Shown here: in pieces, positions 52,401 through 60,679 of the stretch
Layout: each line of letters starts with the position of its first letter
Position numbering within the stretch: the first letter of the stretch is position 1
Source of the DNA: Azospirillum sp051124815
GTDB lineage: Bacteria > Pseudomonadota > Alphaproteobacteria > Azospirillales > Azospirillaceae
NCBI RefSeq assembly: GCF_051124815.1
Contig: NZ_CP118485.1
Span: 310,001 to 374,000 of the forward strand
Length of the DNA stretch: 64,000 nt
Reading direction: 5' to 3'
Made by a program: the position numbers and the translations under genes
Notes under the pieces: generated by a model
Seen by the model: only the letters and a program-made list of their open reading frames with translations
Told to the model about the DNA's origin: nothing
The model's database searches: none

Positions 52401-55400
52401 TTTCCATGGTGGTGGAACAGCTCAAGACGTTGATCTCGGCGCGGCGGAAGCCCTTCTCGTAGCGCTGCAGGCGCAGGCTCGGCTGCTGTGCCGAATGCTC
52501 GGCGGTCCGGATATAGGGCATGCGCAGGGCGACCCGGTCATGCAGGTCGGTCCACACGCCGCTGTCGCGCAGCGACTGGACGAGCGGGTCGCGGCTCAGC
52601 CATTCGGTCACGCGTGCCTCAGGGACCTCCTCGCCATTCTGGCGGCGCCAGGGGAAAGGAAGGGCCGGCAGCGCGATGGGCCGGCAGCGGTCGGGCTGCG
52701 GCGTGCGGCTGAGCGGCCGATAGGGGGTGATGCCGGCAAACGCGTGGTCGAGCACGCGTTCGGTTACCGGGCACAGCCATCCGTGGTGCAGCGGCGCGAT
52801 CTCAGCCCGCCGCAGGTCGAGCATGAAGCCAGGCTGGCTTGGATCCGCCAGCCTGCACAGCGTTCGCCAAGCCTGCGCCAGCACCTCGTTCATGCGGTCG
52901 CGCTGCTCGGGTGAGTCAGGGTCGAGGCCGAGGCCGAGCGCCAGCAACAGGGCCGCCCGCGGCAGCCGGCCGGCTCCGCTGATGCACGGCCATGCCATTT
53001 CCCGCCGTTCGCGCGCCGGATCGCCGTCCGGACTGAGGTAACAGCGCAGCCGTACCTGCAAGCCCATCCAGCGCAGCCGCTCACCGTCGACGGACACCGC
53101 CATATTGGCGCGTACGGAGTGGGTGAGCACCGTGTAGAGGAACGCCTTCCAATCCGCGAGGCCGAACCCCCGCTCGACCAGGAGCGTCGGAACCGACCGT
53201 TCCTCCAGTCCCTCGATCTCGGGGAAACGCAACGTGACCAGCCCCATGGTTTCGGCACTGTTCTGGAGACGTGGCCGCCGCAGGAACTCTCGGTAGAGCT
53301 GGTAGTCCGCGAGTTCATGGGGCGTCATGAAAGTGCGGTCCCGCCAGCCCCACACCTCGCACATCCAACGGCCGAGGTCGTCCTGGCCGGCGAGCCGGCT
53401 GACCGCCTCACGCCACGGCACCGCCGCGCCGGCGGCGCTCTGGAGATCCGCCAGCTCCTGCTGCTTCGCCGCGTAGTGGTCGGGGATCTGGTCCTTGACG
53501 GGCTCGAGTTGGGCCAGATCTCGCTCGGCCTTGGCGATCGCCGCCAACCTCTGGGGATCGTTCGCCGCGGCGTGCGCCATATGGTAGAGCGCGCTGCGTA
53601 CAAAGCTGCGCTCTGCATCCTGCTGCAGCTTCGCGGCGAAGCGCGCGGTCCCCTGCCGGCTGTCGGTGAAGGTGATGAGCTGGCGCCCCTCGGCGGGCAG
53701 GCTGGCACCACGCGTCGGCGTGAAGTCCAGAATATGCGGGACGGCATTTGCCAGTAGAAAAGGCGCGCCCATCCGGGCCGGACGCAGTTGCCCGCCCACT
53801 TCCTCGGGGTGGCCGCCGCAGCTGGGACAGCCGAGGTGGCGATAGGCGCGCACCCGAACAGCCGCCACGTCCGGCGTGTCGAGTTCCCGGTGCGCCGTTC
53901 GGTCGATCGCCATGCCGAAGACATGACCGTCGACCGCCAAGCGGCCGACCACCAGCGTCTTGCGCAGGTGCGCCCCGCTGGAAGGAGGGCCGCCGCCGTC
54001 CTCGTCCTCCACGGACGGAGGTTCCGCGTCCTGGGAGAACTCGTCCTCGTCACCCTCCTCGATCCAGCGCCGAAGATGCCCATCGTCGTCCAGGCCGCCT
54101 AGAAGCGACGGCACCCCGCAGTCCTGGCAGGCGACGATCTCCAGAACCGGCGCTCCACAATGGATGCAGCGGTCAATCTCCTCCACGAAGACCGCGCCGT
54201 GAGCCCAATCCGCGCTGTCCAGCGCGGTGCCCTGGCGGCCGGGACATTGCGGGTCGATACAGGCCCAGAAGCCGGGCTGGGCGCGATGGAACAGGTGAAG
54301 GCGCAGTGGCAGGAAGCGGTCCTTTCCCTGGTGGGCCCGCGTGGCTTGCTCCAGAAGAGCCACGGCGCGCGTACGCTCGCCGCCACCGCGGGGATCGCCG
54401 TCCGGCATCAGGGCTTCGGTGACGGTGGTCAGGGTCATCGTCTGGCCTTGCGCGAAGCGGGTGCGCAGGTCCGCCATGGGGCGGCTGTCGGCGAGACGGG
54501 CGTACGCGAGCGGAGGTTCCATGGTGGCCAGCCCGCCGGAATCGGGCAGCGCGTCGGTGGACGGCGCGTCCGACAGGGGAGACACGGCGCGCTCACCGAC
54601 CACGACATGGACCTGTTCCGGGCTGACGCCGGCCAATCCGGCGAGGAACTCGGCCAGCTGATCTCGGGCTTCCTTCCCCTCACCGATGGTGGCGGACGTG
54701 GCGACGAAGCGGACATGGCCGGGCTCGACGGCGAAGGCATGCATCACCCGGCGCAGCAACAGAGCGAGTTCGGCCGCCTGCGAGCCGACGTAACTGTGAG
54801 CCTCGTCAAGCACGATCCACCGCAGCTGGCCGCGGGAGCGTGCGATGATCGGCGCGTCCTCGCTGCGGATCAGCATGTATTCCAGCATGGTGATGTTGGT
54901 CACCAGGATGGGCGGCGGGTCGGCGCGCAGTTCCTTGCGATCCGGAGTCTGATATGGGCGCTGCGCCCGCTCGGTGTTGCGCGTCTCCTTGGGCGTTTCG
55001 CCGTTGTAGAGGCAAAAGCGGATGTCGCCGCCGAACGGCGCCGTCCAGTCGGTCAGACGGTCACGCTGACTGTTGATCAGGGCGTTCAGGGGGTAGAGCA
55101 TTATGGCCCGCACCCCGGTCAGCCGCCCCGCCGCCCGGCTTTCGCGAGCCAGATCGTCCAGCATGGGCACGAGGAAGCATTCCGTCTTGCCCGAACCGGT
55201 TCCGCTGCTGACCAGGACCGAGCGCGGCGGATCCGACAGCAGCGTGCGCCAGGCATCGAACTGGTGGCGGTGCGGACGCCAGTCCCGTGCGAAGCGGTAG
55301 CGGTTGCGATCCTCCTCCAGCGGCACGGGCGTGTGTTGGTCCAGAGCGTCGACCAGCCGCGGGTCCAGCAGGGTTCCCGCCAGTTCGGCCATGGTCGCAT

Positions 55401-55593
55401 CGGCCGGCTGCCAGCCGAACGCTGGTTCGAACACCGGGTCGGCGAGGAACGAGCCGGGATGGCCGGGCGGCACTGCCAGAACGCTGCGCAGATACGCGCG
55501 CAATGGCTCGGAGCGGAGCCCCGCCCGGCTGATGACCGAAAAGGCCGAACGCTCGGCGAGCGTCTCAAGGAAGCTGGGAAGCGACAGCGGCAT
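49417..55593 (-). CDS. druE: DruE-like helicase (Druantia), DUF1998
   Basis: A 2,058-residue SF2 helicase. Motif I SSGTGSGKTE (about 129-138), DEAH box (262-265), motif III FVATSAT (about 295), then a cysteine-rich zinc part (CIDPQCPG...CIHCGAP...CQDCGVP, about 450-500). Motif V TTMEMGVDIGSLSAVVNTN and VI YRQRMGRAGRGG follow (about 1065-1095). The C-terminal part has a second zinc cluster (CPRCGATD...CRVCAETD, about 1385-1410) and DUF1998 (DHAAGGAGFA, CQGACHACLLSRDTQHD, about 1610-1655). Size and domain order match DruE of Druantia. The start lies 3 bases after the stop of the upstream DruH-like gene. Confidence 0.82.
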   Translation of the reverse strand: MPLSLPSFLETLAERSAFSVISRAGLRSEPLRAYLRSVLAVPPGHPGSFLADPVFEPAFGWQPADATMAELAGTLLDPRLVDALDQHTPVPLEEDRNRYRFARDWRPHRHQFDAWRTLLSDPPRSVLVSSGTGSGKTECFLVPMLDDLARESRAAGRLTGVRAIMLYPLNALINSQRDRLTDWTAPFGGDIRFCLYNGETPKETRNTERAQRPYQTPDRKELRADPPPILVTNITMLEYMLIRSEDAPIIARSRGQLRWIVLDEAHSYVGSQAAELALLLRRVMHAFAVEPGHVRFVATSATIGEGKEARDQLAEFLAGLAGVSPEQVHVVVGERAVSPLSDAPSTDALPDSGGLATMEPPLAYARLADSRPMADLRTRFAQGQTMTLTTVTEALMPDGDPRGGGERTRAVALLEQATRAHQGKDRFLPLRLHLFHRAQPGFWACIDPQCPGRQGTALDSADWAHGAVFVEEIDRCIHCGAPVLEIVACQDCGVPSLLGGLDDDGHLRRWIEEGDEDEFSQDAEPPSVEDEDGGGPPSSGAHLRKTLVVGRLAVDGHVFGMAIDRTAHRELDTPDVAAVRVRAYRHLGCPSCGGHPEEVGGQLRPARMGAPFLLANAVPHILDFTPTRGASLPAEGRQLITFTDSRQGTARFAAKLQQDAERSFVRSALYHMAHAAANDPQRLAAIAKAERDLAQLEPVKDQIPDHYAAKQQELADLQSAAGAAVPWREAVSRLAGQDDLGRWMCEVWGWRDRTFMTPHELADYQLYREFLRRPRLQNSAETMGLVTLRFPEIEGLEERSVPTLLVERGFGLADWKAFLYTVLTHSVRANMAVSVDGERLRWMGLQVRLRCYLSPDGDPARERREMAWPCISGAGRLPRAALLLALGLGLDPDSPEQRDRMNEVLAQAWRTLCRLADPSQPGFMLDLRRAEIAPLHHGWLCPVTERVLDHAFAGITPYRPLSRTPQPDRCRPIALPALPFPWRRQNGEEVPEARVTEWLSRDPLVQSLRDSGVWTDLHDRVALRMPYIRTAEHSAQQPSLRLQRYEKGFRRAEINVLSCSTTMEMGVDIGSLSAVVNTNVPPAPANYRQRMGRAGRGGQALALGLTFCKDNPLGWMVFHQPTWAFDKDIPAPRISLNSPVIVQRHVNALLLGAFLKENPGGSDLARLTCRSFLAPGEAATGADGAPSRVEAFIRWCEAPGGLPGEVSEALRTLVYGTALDGIPALELATADAMETLRAAWLAEWEALERGVAETAPETAARRAAEIRRRRYAGTYLLGELASRGFLPGYGFPTAVVEFVTLTSDMMVRQRKEDEGEDTNDRQNNRFGTRRFPTRQLDIAIRDYAPGADVVVDGLVYRSGGVTLNWRRPAADGTMREEQAIGHAWFCPRCGATDTSPTRPAVCRVCAETDIRVMEFLQPAGFATDFSSKPHTDITQPTYLAPARPWISARDGTWTALADPGVGRQRVSRQGHVFHHTGGAAQHGYALCLHCGRAAAETAPADHAPALPEELVGHAPLHGGRGRGHVLCEGNANSMSIKRFIRLGYGITTDVFELQFFALTDPVAATSLAVALRESLALALGVESAELGWHTVQTPTPNGPTAYSIFLYDHAAGGAGFASSAASLIGTLLAGAERILRCDDRSCQGACHACLLSRDTQHDADRLDRIAALAFLRTAVLPRLELPEALRYFGAASRAESETLVDALDRSMQAWAGAALWVWLDGPARSWDFDAWSAAPLLEKWGTKHRPVRIVAEGQTLATLSFGQKIRLRRLLDRSHALLYRTDALPTAGDGCLLAAVEDGQQTTLWAGRGAGIRQGNEDWGADAGGPVVFARASAVPGTAEAVADERLLVAEGLHATVLEIHHELDGPVRDFGTRLWTLVGASRPEIHHLINTRCPVIGVEVSDRYLRSPLTARLLFEAVRPLALGRREPLPLVLRTMPVTGDHDSRGGRTVEHDWDHQAHREAVMRIAGHGFNVRLAAEYRPRHELAHDRSLIVRWEAGAVRLQLDQGFGSWSARGQTRFDFGALPPQQAEILTRMDVQVRNRSEHPCLLLVRDLMPE

Positions 55594-55596
55594 GGA

Positions 55597-58500
55597 TCAG
55601 ACCTCGAACGAGTGCGGCGGCTGGCTGAGCAGGGCAAGGGCGCGGGGATAGGCGGACTCGAACCACGCGGGATCGAAGTCACGGCAGAACTGCAGGGCAT
55701 GGCGGACGTCGGGCGCAACCGCCACCCCGGTCCAGGCGATGATGGCCGCCGCAAAGGGAGCGTCGAGGAAGGATCGGGGCGCCGGGTGCTCGTCGGCGAA
55801 CACCGCCGGCAGCGGAACCTTCAGCCGCTCCGCCCTGAAGTCCAGCGCATGGGGCCAGTGCGGCTCGTCGCGATGCGCCTCCAGCAGCAGGCGTCGCGCC
55901 TCCACGAGTCCATCCCGCACCGACGCGCGCACGGGCGCGAGGGCATACTGCGCTGCCCCCGGCTCGCCAGGTGCCGACAGCCCCAGCGCGCCGCGGACGA
56001 GCGTGCACGTCATCTCCAGTGCCCCGTTGGTGTCGGCGATACGCCGCAACGTGTCCAGGATGCTGCGATCGGCTAGCGGCCGGGCTCCGTCGCCCAGGCC
56101 CCGCTCGGCGAAGTCCCGGGCCCGCGCGTCTCGTACGGCGACGAAGGCATCGCAGAGGGTCGCGATGGGAAGCAGCGCCCAGGTGAAGGGCAGCTCCGAT
56201 TCCATGCGCAGGACCGCATCCACCTCGGCGCCGCCGGACAGCGCCAGCCCCATGGCTAGAGCGGCCGGTTCCCCGGCTATCAGGTCGAACAGGTCCAGAG
56301 TACTGAGCGGCAAGTTGTCCTGCAAGGCCCGGCGGATCCCGGCCAGTTCGGGCCAGTCCGGGTCCAGCGGATCGCGTGCCATCGCCTGCAGCCGGCTCCA
56401 CAGCGCCGCCCGGCGCTCGTGGTGGTCGGCCATGGCGATGCAGGTGCGCAAACGGGAAGCGACTTCCCCTTCACCGTCGTCCGCCGGCCCTGCCACCGTC
56501 CGCATGATCGGCCGTACACGGTGGCGCCGTTCAATGCGGCCGTAGATCAGCCAGCATCCAGGAGCGATATCCTCTGCGCGGAAAGCCCAGGAAGGCTGCG
56601 CCTCGGCCGAGGGCGCGGGTGGCAGCACCGTCTCCGGCCCAGCCAAGTCCGTCAGCGGCTTGCACACCACCTCCAACCCGTCTACCGGAAGCGGCTGGTT
56701 CACCTTCATGCCGAGGACGCGCTCTCCCTCGTTGGCCCCCTCCGCCACCGACAGGGCGACGTCGAAGCGGCGGATGCGCAGGGACCGCTCCGGCCCGCTT
56801 CCCGTAACGGTGAGGACGACGCAATCGTCGATGGCACCGTCCGATGCGAGGAGGCGGGCGAAGCCGTCGCGCAGCGTGCTCAGCGGCAGTTCCCGCGTGA
56901 ACCTACTGTGTAGCTTTGCCTGCCGGAGATCATGGCCCCGCGTCGCGAGATAGCCGAAGAGCTGGCCCTGCCCATGCAGGCTGCCGCTGACCCGCGCACG
57001 TACGCCATACAGCATGTCCAGCGCGACCGTCGCGTTGTGCGGCAGCCAATGACCATCCGGTCCGATGAAGCCGCTGCCGCGGGCCGGGAAAGGCAAGGTC
57101 ATCGGCACGGGACCACCGCCGTATCCCGGCAGCCCATCGCCGTCGATAAGTACATCGAGATCAGCGGGTGGGGCCGTCGGGCAGTCGATGCGCACGCATG
57201 CGCCGTCGGCCTCGGCTAAGATGTCGGTCGTGGTGCCCTTGGGCAGGCCCGCCTGGTCAAGGAGGATCCGCGCGCCCTGAAAGCCGCGGAAGGTTAGGGT
57301 GCCGGCCGCCGCGGCGGTCCCGGTGATCAGGAGTTCCGCGCCGGCCGGGAGCACGGCCACCCGTGTGTGATCGATGACGCCGCCGTCGCGCACCAGGGCG
57401 ATCTCGATCAGCCCGCGTGGCCAGCCGGTCGCCGGCAGCTGTGCCCATGCGCTTCCCGGCATGGCCTTGCGCCAGAGCAGTTCGCCGGGGCGGGGGCGTC
57501 CGATCCGGCCGTCCGCGGTCATTTCGATGACCGTCCCGTCGCCAAGCACAGCACCGACGCCATCGAGTTGCCAACCCGGCGGCCGGCCCCGCACGAGGAT
57601 TCGGCTGGCGGCCTCGTCCGCGGCGCCTGTCCTCAGCAGCACTGGCAGCGCCTGGCCGGGCCGGCTGCACCGTACGGCGCCGCTCACCCGGTAGAGCGCC
57701 GCTCCGTCGGCAAGTCGCCCAACAGACTCGACTGTCCCGCCGCCGTCGGCCACCGGTGCCCCGGCATCGACCGGGCAGGCCACGTAGAGGCTCGGTCGGC
57801 GGGTCCGCACGCTGCCGCAGCCAATGAAGGTAAGACCATCGGGCGTCGTTCCGGCATCGTCCTGGGAGTCGGCCTCGAACACCCAGGGCCCTTGGGCGGC
57901 AGCCTCTCCGCCTGGCAGCGCACAACGGCCGACCTCCACGCCATTGACGGTCACAGTCGCCTCGATGGGGTCAGTCAGTGGCAGGGGAACCTCGCCGTCC
58001 GCCCCGGACAGAGGCTCGATGGTCCAGAAACGGCCGGCAGCGGAAGGCTGGGGAAGCCGCACGACGGCGAGCGGGGCGGACAGACGCCGCTCCAGCACAC
58101 CAGCCGGCATCAGCCGCGCTCGCACGGCACCCGTCGCGGCCAAGCGCGCCCGGATCTCTTCCGGAAAGCACTCCGACGCGACATCGCCGGCCACGTCCAG
58201 CACGACGGATGGCCACCACGCGTCTCCTCGGAGCCGCAGCAGGCGATGGCAGAGCATGGTCAGCACCCGGGTCCGGTCGCGGGCCATCCGGACGGTTTCC
58301 TCGACGAGGCCGGCAAGCAGCCGCTTCGCCGCTTCGTCGTCGACGGTCAGGGGCAGCGAATCGCGCCACCGCGGGCAGTGCCCGTCCAGCCACTCGACGG
58401 CATCCTTGGGCGCGACGGAGGCCGGCAGCAGGTCGCGATAGCCGAGGAACCGGCCGAGCATGTCGGCGACCAGCGAGAACAGTTCCTCGTTGCGCAAACT

Positions 58501-59055
58501 GGCGGGCAGCATGGCGGCATGGCGGGCCGCGATACGCTCCGCGGCCTCGCCGTCGGCGCCAAAGCGCGAGAGGTCGGACAGCACGCGGTTGAGATATGTG
58601 GTCAGGTGATTGCCATCCCCCTGCAGAAGGTGCAGCGGAAACCCACCCTCCAGCACAAGGCTCAGCAGGAAAAGCCGTCCGGCGCCGCCGCGGCGCAGCG
58701 GGCGTTGCCAAAATTGCAGACCGTCGCCCGCCAGGGCCTGGATGCGCCCGTAGTCGTTGGGCATGCCGATGCGATCGCAGAGGAACTGCCACCGCCAGGG
58801 GCCGCCTGCATACTCCCACTTCCACAGTTCGGCGCCAGCCAAGCAGAACAGGGCTGCCACATGCCGTCCATCGGCGCCCGGCCCGACCGCCATGGCCGGC
58901 TTCAGCAATGCCAGGAGTTGATCCAGTTCGGCTCGGGTACAACGGTATGCGAATAAAGGTCGCCGGTCCGGTGCTCCCAATTTCCGAGATTGCAGGAAGT
59001 TATAAGTGATCCAGCGCATGGCAAGGAAATCATGGGTAGCGACTGAAATGGTCAT
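55597..59055 (-). CDS. druH: DruH-like protein (STY4851/ECs_5259 family), Druantia type III
   Basis: A 1,152-residue protein. The first ~170 residues carry the pattern I know from the STY4851/ECs_5259 family: WITYNFLQSRKL, RRPLFAYRCT, AALFCLAGAELWKWEYAGGPWRWQFL, then FWQRPL and LEGGFPLHLLQ. The remaining part is alternating beta and helical regions without catalytic motifs I can name. This family paired with a giant DUF1998 helicase is the two-gene Druantia type III arrangement (druH-druE). The equation of this family with DruH is from memory and should be checked. ATG 59055 has no strong ribosome site; ATG 59019 is an alternative. Confidence 0.72.
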   Translation of the reverse strand: MTISVATHDFLAMRWITYNFLQSRKLGAPDRRPLFAYRCTRAELDQLLALLKPAMAVGPGADGRHVAALFCLAGAELWKWEYAGGPWRWQFLCDRIGMPNDYGRIQALAGDGLQFWQRPLRRGGAGRLFLLSLVLEGGFPLHLLQGDGNHLTTYLNRVLSDLSRFGADGEAAERIAARHAAMLPASLRNEELFSLVADMLGRFLGYRDLLPASVAPKDAVEWLDGHCPRWRDSLPLTVDDEAAKRLLAGLVEETVRMARDRTRVLTMLCHRLLRLRGDAWWPSVVLDVAGDVASECFPEEIRARLAATGAVRARLMPAGVLERRLSAPLAVVRLPQPSAAGRFWTIEPLSGADGEVPLPLTDPIEATVTVNGVEVGRCALPGGEAAAQGPWVFEADSQDDAGTTPDGLTFIGCGSVRTRRPSLYVACPVDAGAPVADGGGTVESVGRLADGAALYRVSGAVRCSRPGQALPVLLRTGAADEAASRILVRGRPPGWQLDGVGAVLGDGTVIEMTADGRIGRPRPGELLWRKAMPGSAWAQLPATGWPRGLIEIALVRDGGVIDHTRVAVLPAGAELLITGTAAAAGTLTFRGFQGARILLDQAGLPKGTTTDILAEADGACVRIDCPTAPPADLDVLIDGDGLPGYGGGPVPMTLPFPARGSGFIGPDGHWLPHNATVALDMLYGVRARVSGSLHGQGQLFGYLATRGHDLRQAKLHSRFTRELPLSTLRDGFARLLASDGAIDDCVVLTVTGSGPERSLRIRRFDVALSVAEGANEGERVLGMKVNQPLPVDGLEVVCKPLTDLAGPETVLPPAPSAEAQPSWAFRAEDIAPGCWLIYGRIERRHRVRPIMRTVAGPADDGEGEVASRLRTCIAMADHHERRAALWSRLQAMARDPLDPDWPELAGIRRALQDNLPLSTLDLFDLIAGEPAALAMGLALSGGAEVDAVLRMESELPFTWALLPIATLCDAFVAVRDARARDFAERGLGDGARPLADRSILDTLRRIADTNGALEMTCTLVRGALGLSAPGEPGAAQYALAPVRASVRDGLVEARRLLLEAHRDEPHWPHALDFRAERLKVPLPAVFADEHPAPRSFLDAPFAAAIIAWTGVAVAPDVRHALQFCRDFDPAWFESAYPRALALLSQPPHSFEV

Positions 59056-59504
59056 GCTTTGTCTCGATACCCTTGAGGATCTTGGTCATGCCATGACGGG
59101 AGTGATTCTAAATTTGACTTCGTTTTTTTGTGCAGCGTAACACGCGATCGTGAAAACCATTTTGATGTACGGTGCTATAAAGGATTGTCTTATTTTGGCT
59201 GATTTTTTTGACATCGTCAACTCCAGGTGGGTTCCTTGTTGTCCGCGCATGCTTTTTCGAGAGCTGCCAGAGATTGGTCTGCCGAGCGGCTCTTGCGGGC
59301 ATTCAAGGCTTGGTTTCCGGTTCACATACCTTTCGACGCGGGTCCACCGCCGAGCACACTTGGGCTGGTGATACCTGGAGCGTTGCGCTGAAGCAGACCA
59401 CAGGTGTGTGTCTTCAACGATACCATCCGAGCTGGGATGAAAGTCATTGCGCCTTGCCGGGATCAGATCGCTACGGGCGGTAGCGTCAATTCTCGGTGGT
59501 TGCG

Positions 59505-59518
59505 TGCCCCCGCAACCA
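59505..59518 (+). repeat. attR core of genomic island
   Basis: TGCCCCCGCAACCA, identical to the tRNA-fMet 3' end at 32412-32425. On the island side it is preceded by TCGGTGGTTGCG, the reverse complement of the CGCAACCACCGA found at the left border, so the joined ends form a palindromic attP. Confidence 0.85.
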
Positions 59519-59525
59519 ATTCAAC

Positions 59526-59561
59526 AAAAGGCCCGCTGAGCTTACGCTCAGCGGGCCTTTT
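59526..59561 (+). terminator. Intrinsic terminator, originally of tRNA-fMet
   Basis: AAAAGGCCCGCTGAGC, loop TTAC, GCTCAGCGGGCCTTTT: a perfect 16-bp stem with A/T ends, working in both directions. In the uninterrupted chromosome it would begin 8 bases after the tRNA CCA. Confidence 0.88.
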
Positions 59562-59713
59562 GCTGTTGCGGGATCCTTTCTCCCCCATCGCGGCGTCCGG
59601 GCGCAAACGCATTGCATGGTTTCAGATGAAACGATATGGTTGGCCCAACCGATCAATGACGGCTGTGCCACCCGGAGGGTTGGGGGCATCGGCCGCGCCT
59701 GTGGAGAAACCGG

Positions 59714-60664
59714 ATGTCCAAGAATTTCGCCTCGCACGCCGACCTGGATGAGAAGACCGTCAGTTTCGACAAGCTGTCGGACAACGCCTATGCCTACACG
59801 GCTGAGGGCGATCCCAACACCGGCATCGTCATCGGCGACGATGCGGTGATGGTGATCGACACCCAGGCGACGCCGGTGATGGCGCAGGACGTCATCCGCC
59901 GCATCCGCGAGGTCACCGACAAGCCGATCCGCCATGTCGTGCTGTCGCATTACCATGCGGTGCGCGTTCTGGGCGCGTCGGGCTATGCGCCGGAGCAGAT
60001 CATCGCCAGCGAGGACACCCGCGACCTGATCGTCGAGCGCGGCGAGGCCGACATGGCGAGCGAGATCGGCCGTTTCCCCCGTCTGTTCCGCGCCGTCGAA
60101 TCGGTGCCCGGCCTCACTTGGCCGACCATCACCTTCAGCGGCAAGATGACGATGTGGCTGGGCTCGCTGGAGGTGCAGTTGCTGCAACTCGGCCGTGGCC
60201 ACAGCAAGGGCGACACTGTGGTGTGGCTGCCGCAGCAGAAGATCCTGTTCTCCGGCGACCTCGTCGAATATGGCGCCACCCCCTATTGCGGTGACGCCTA
60301 TTTCACCAACTGGCCGGCGACGCTCGACGCCATCGCCGCGCTGAAGCCGGAGAAGCTGGTGCCCGGCCGCGGCGCCGCCCTGACCACGGCGGAGCAGGTG
60401 CAGGAAGGGCTGCGCGGCACCCGCGCCTTCACCAGCGAGCTGTTCGAACTGGTCAAGCAGGGTGTTGCCGAGAGCAAGGACCTGCGGGCCATCTACAAGG
60501 ACACCTACGCTGCGCTGAAGCCGAAGTTCGGCCATTGGGTGATCTTCGACCACTGCATGCCCTTCAACGTCACCCGCGCCTATGACGAGGCGACCGGCCA
60601 CACCGATCCCCGCATCTGGACCGCCGAGCGCGACATGGAGATGTGGCGCCAACTGGAGGGCTGA
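59714..60664 (+). CDS. MBL-fold metallohydrolase with altered metal motif
   Basis: A 316-residue metallo-beta-lactamase-fold protein. The usual HxHxDH motif is replaced by HYHAVR (LSHYHAVRVLGASGY, about residue 78), losing the aspartate and third histidine. The later ligands look retained: GRGHSKGD, LFSGDLVEYG, and a terminal FDHCMP. Active-site metal 2 would be weakened, so activity may differ from normal hydrolases of the fold. GTGGAGAAACC precedes the ATG. First backbone gene after the island. Confidence 0.85.
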   Translation: MSKNFASHADLDEKTVSFDKLSDNAYAYTAEGDPNTGIVIGDDAVMVIDTQATPVMAQDVIRRIREVTDKPIRHVVLSHYHAVRVLGASGYAPEQIIASEDTRDLIVERGEADMASEIGRFPRLFRAVESVPGLTWPTITFSGKMTMWLGSLEVQLLQLGRGHSKGDTVVWLPQQKILFSGDLVEYGATPYCGDAYFTNWPATLDAIAALKPEKLVPGRGAALTTAEQVQEGLRGTRAFTSELFELVKQGVAESKDLRAIYKDTYAALKPKFGHWVIFDHCMPFNVTRAYDEATGHTDPRIWTAERDMEMWRQLEG

Positions 60665-60679
60665 CGCCACCGATCCCGG

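Larger units (their letters stand above)
59056..59713. other. Right island border and flank
   Basis: 658 bases without a gene. The first ~200 bases are AT-rich and should hold the promoter of the reverse-strand DruH-like gene. The right attachment site (59505-59518) and the displaced terminator (59526-59561) follow, then backbone up to the ribosome site of the next gene. Confidence 0.6.

Noticed and set aside
49417..55593. DISARM DrmA/DrmB or DpdJ as identity of the large helicase
   Set aside because: Helicase and DUF1998 are in one 2,058-aa chain and the partner is of the STY4851 type; no methylase or dpd genes are nearby.
54160..56076. A 638-codon forward frame opposite druE/druH
   Set aside because: Low-information shadow of the reverse-strand genes, crossing the boundary between two genes with clear motifs.
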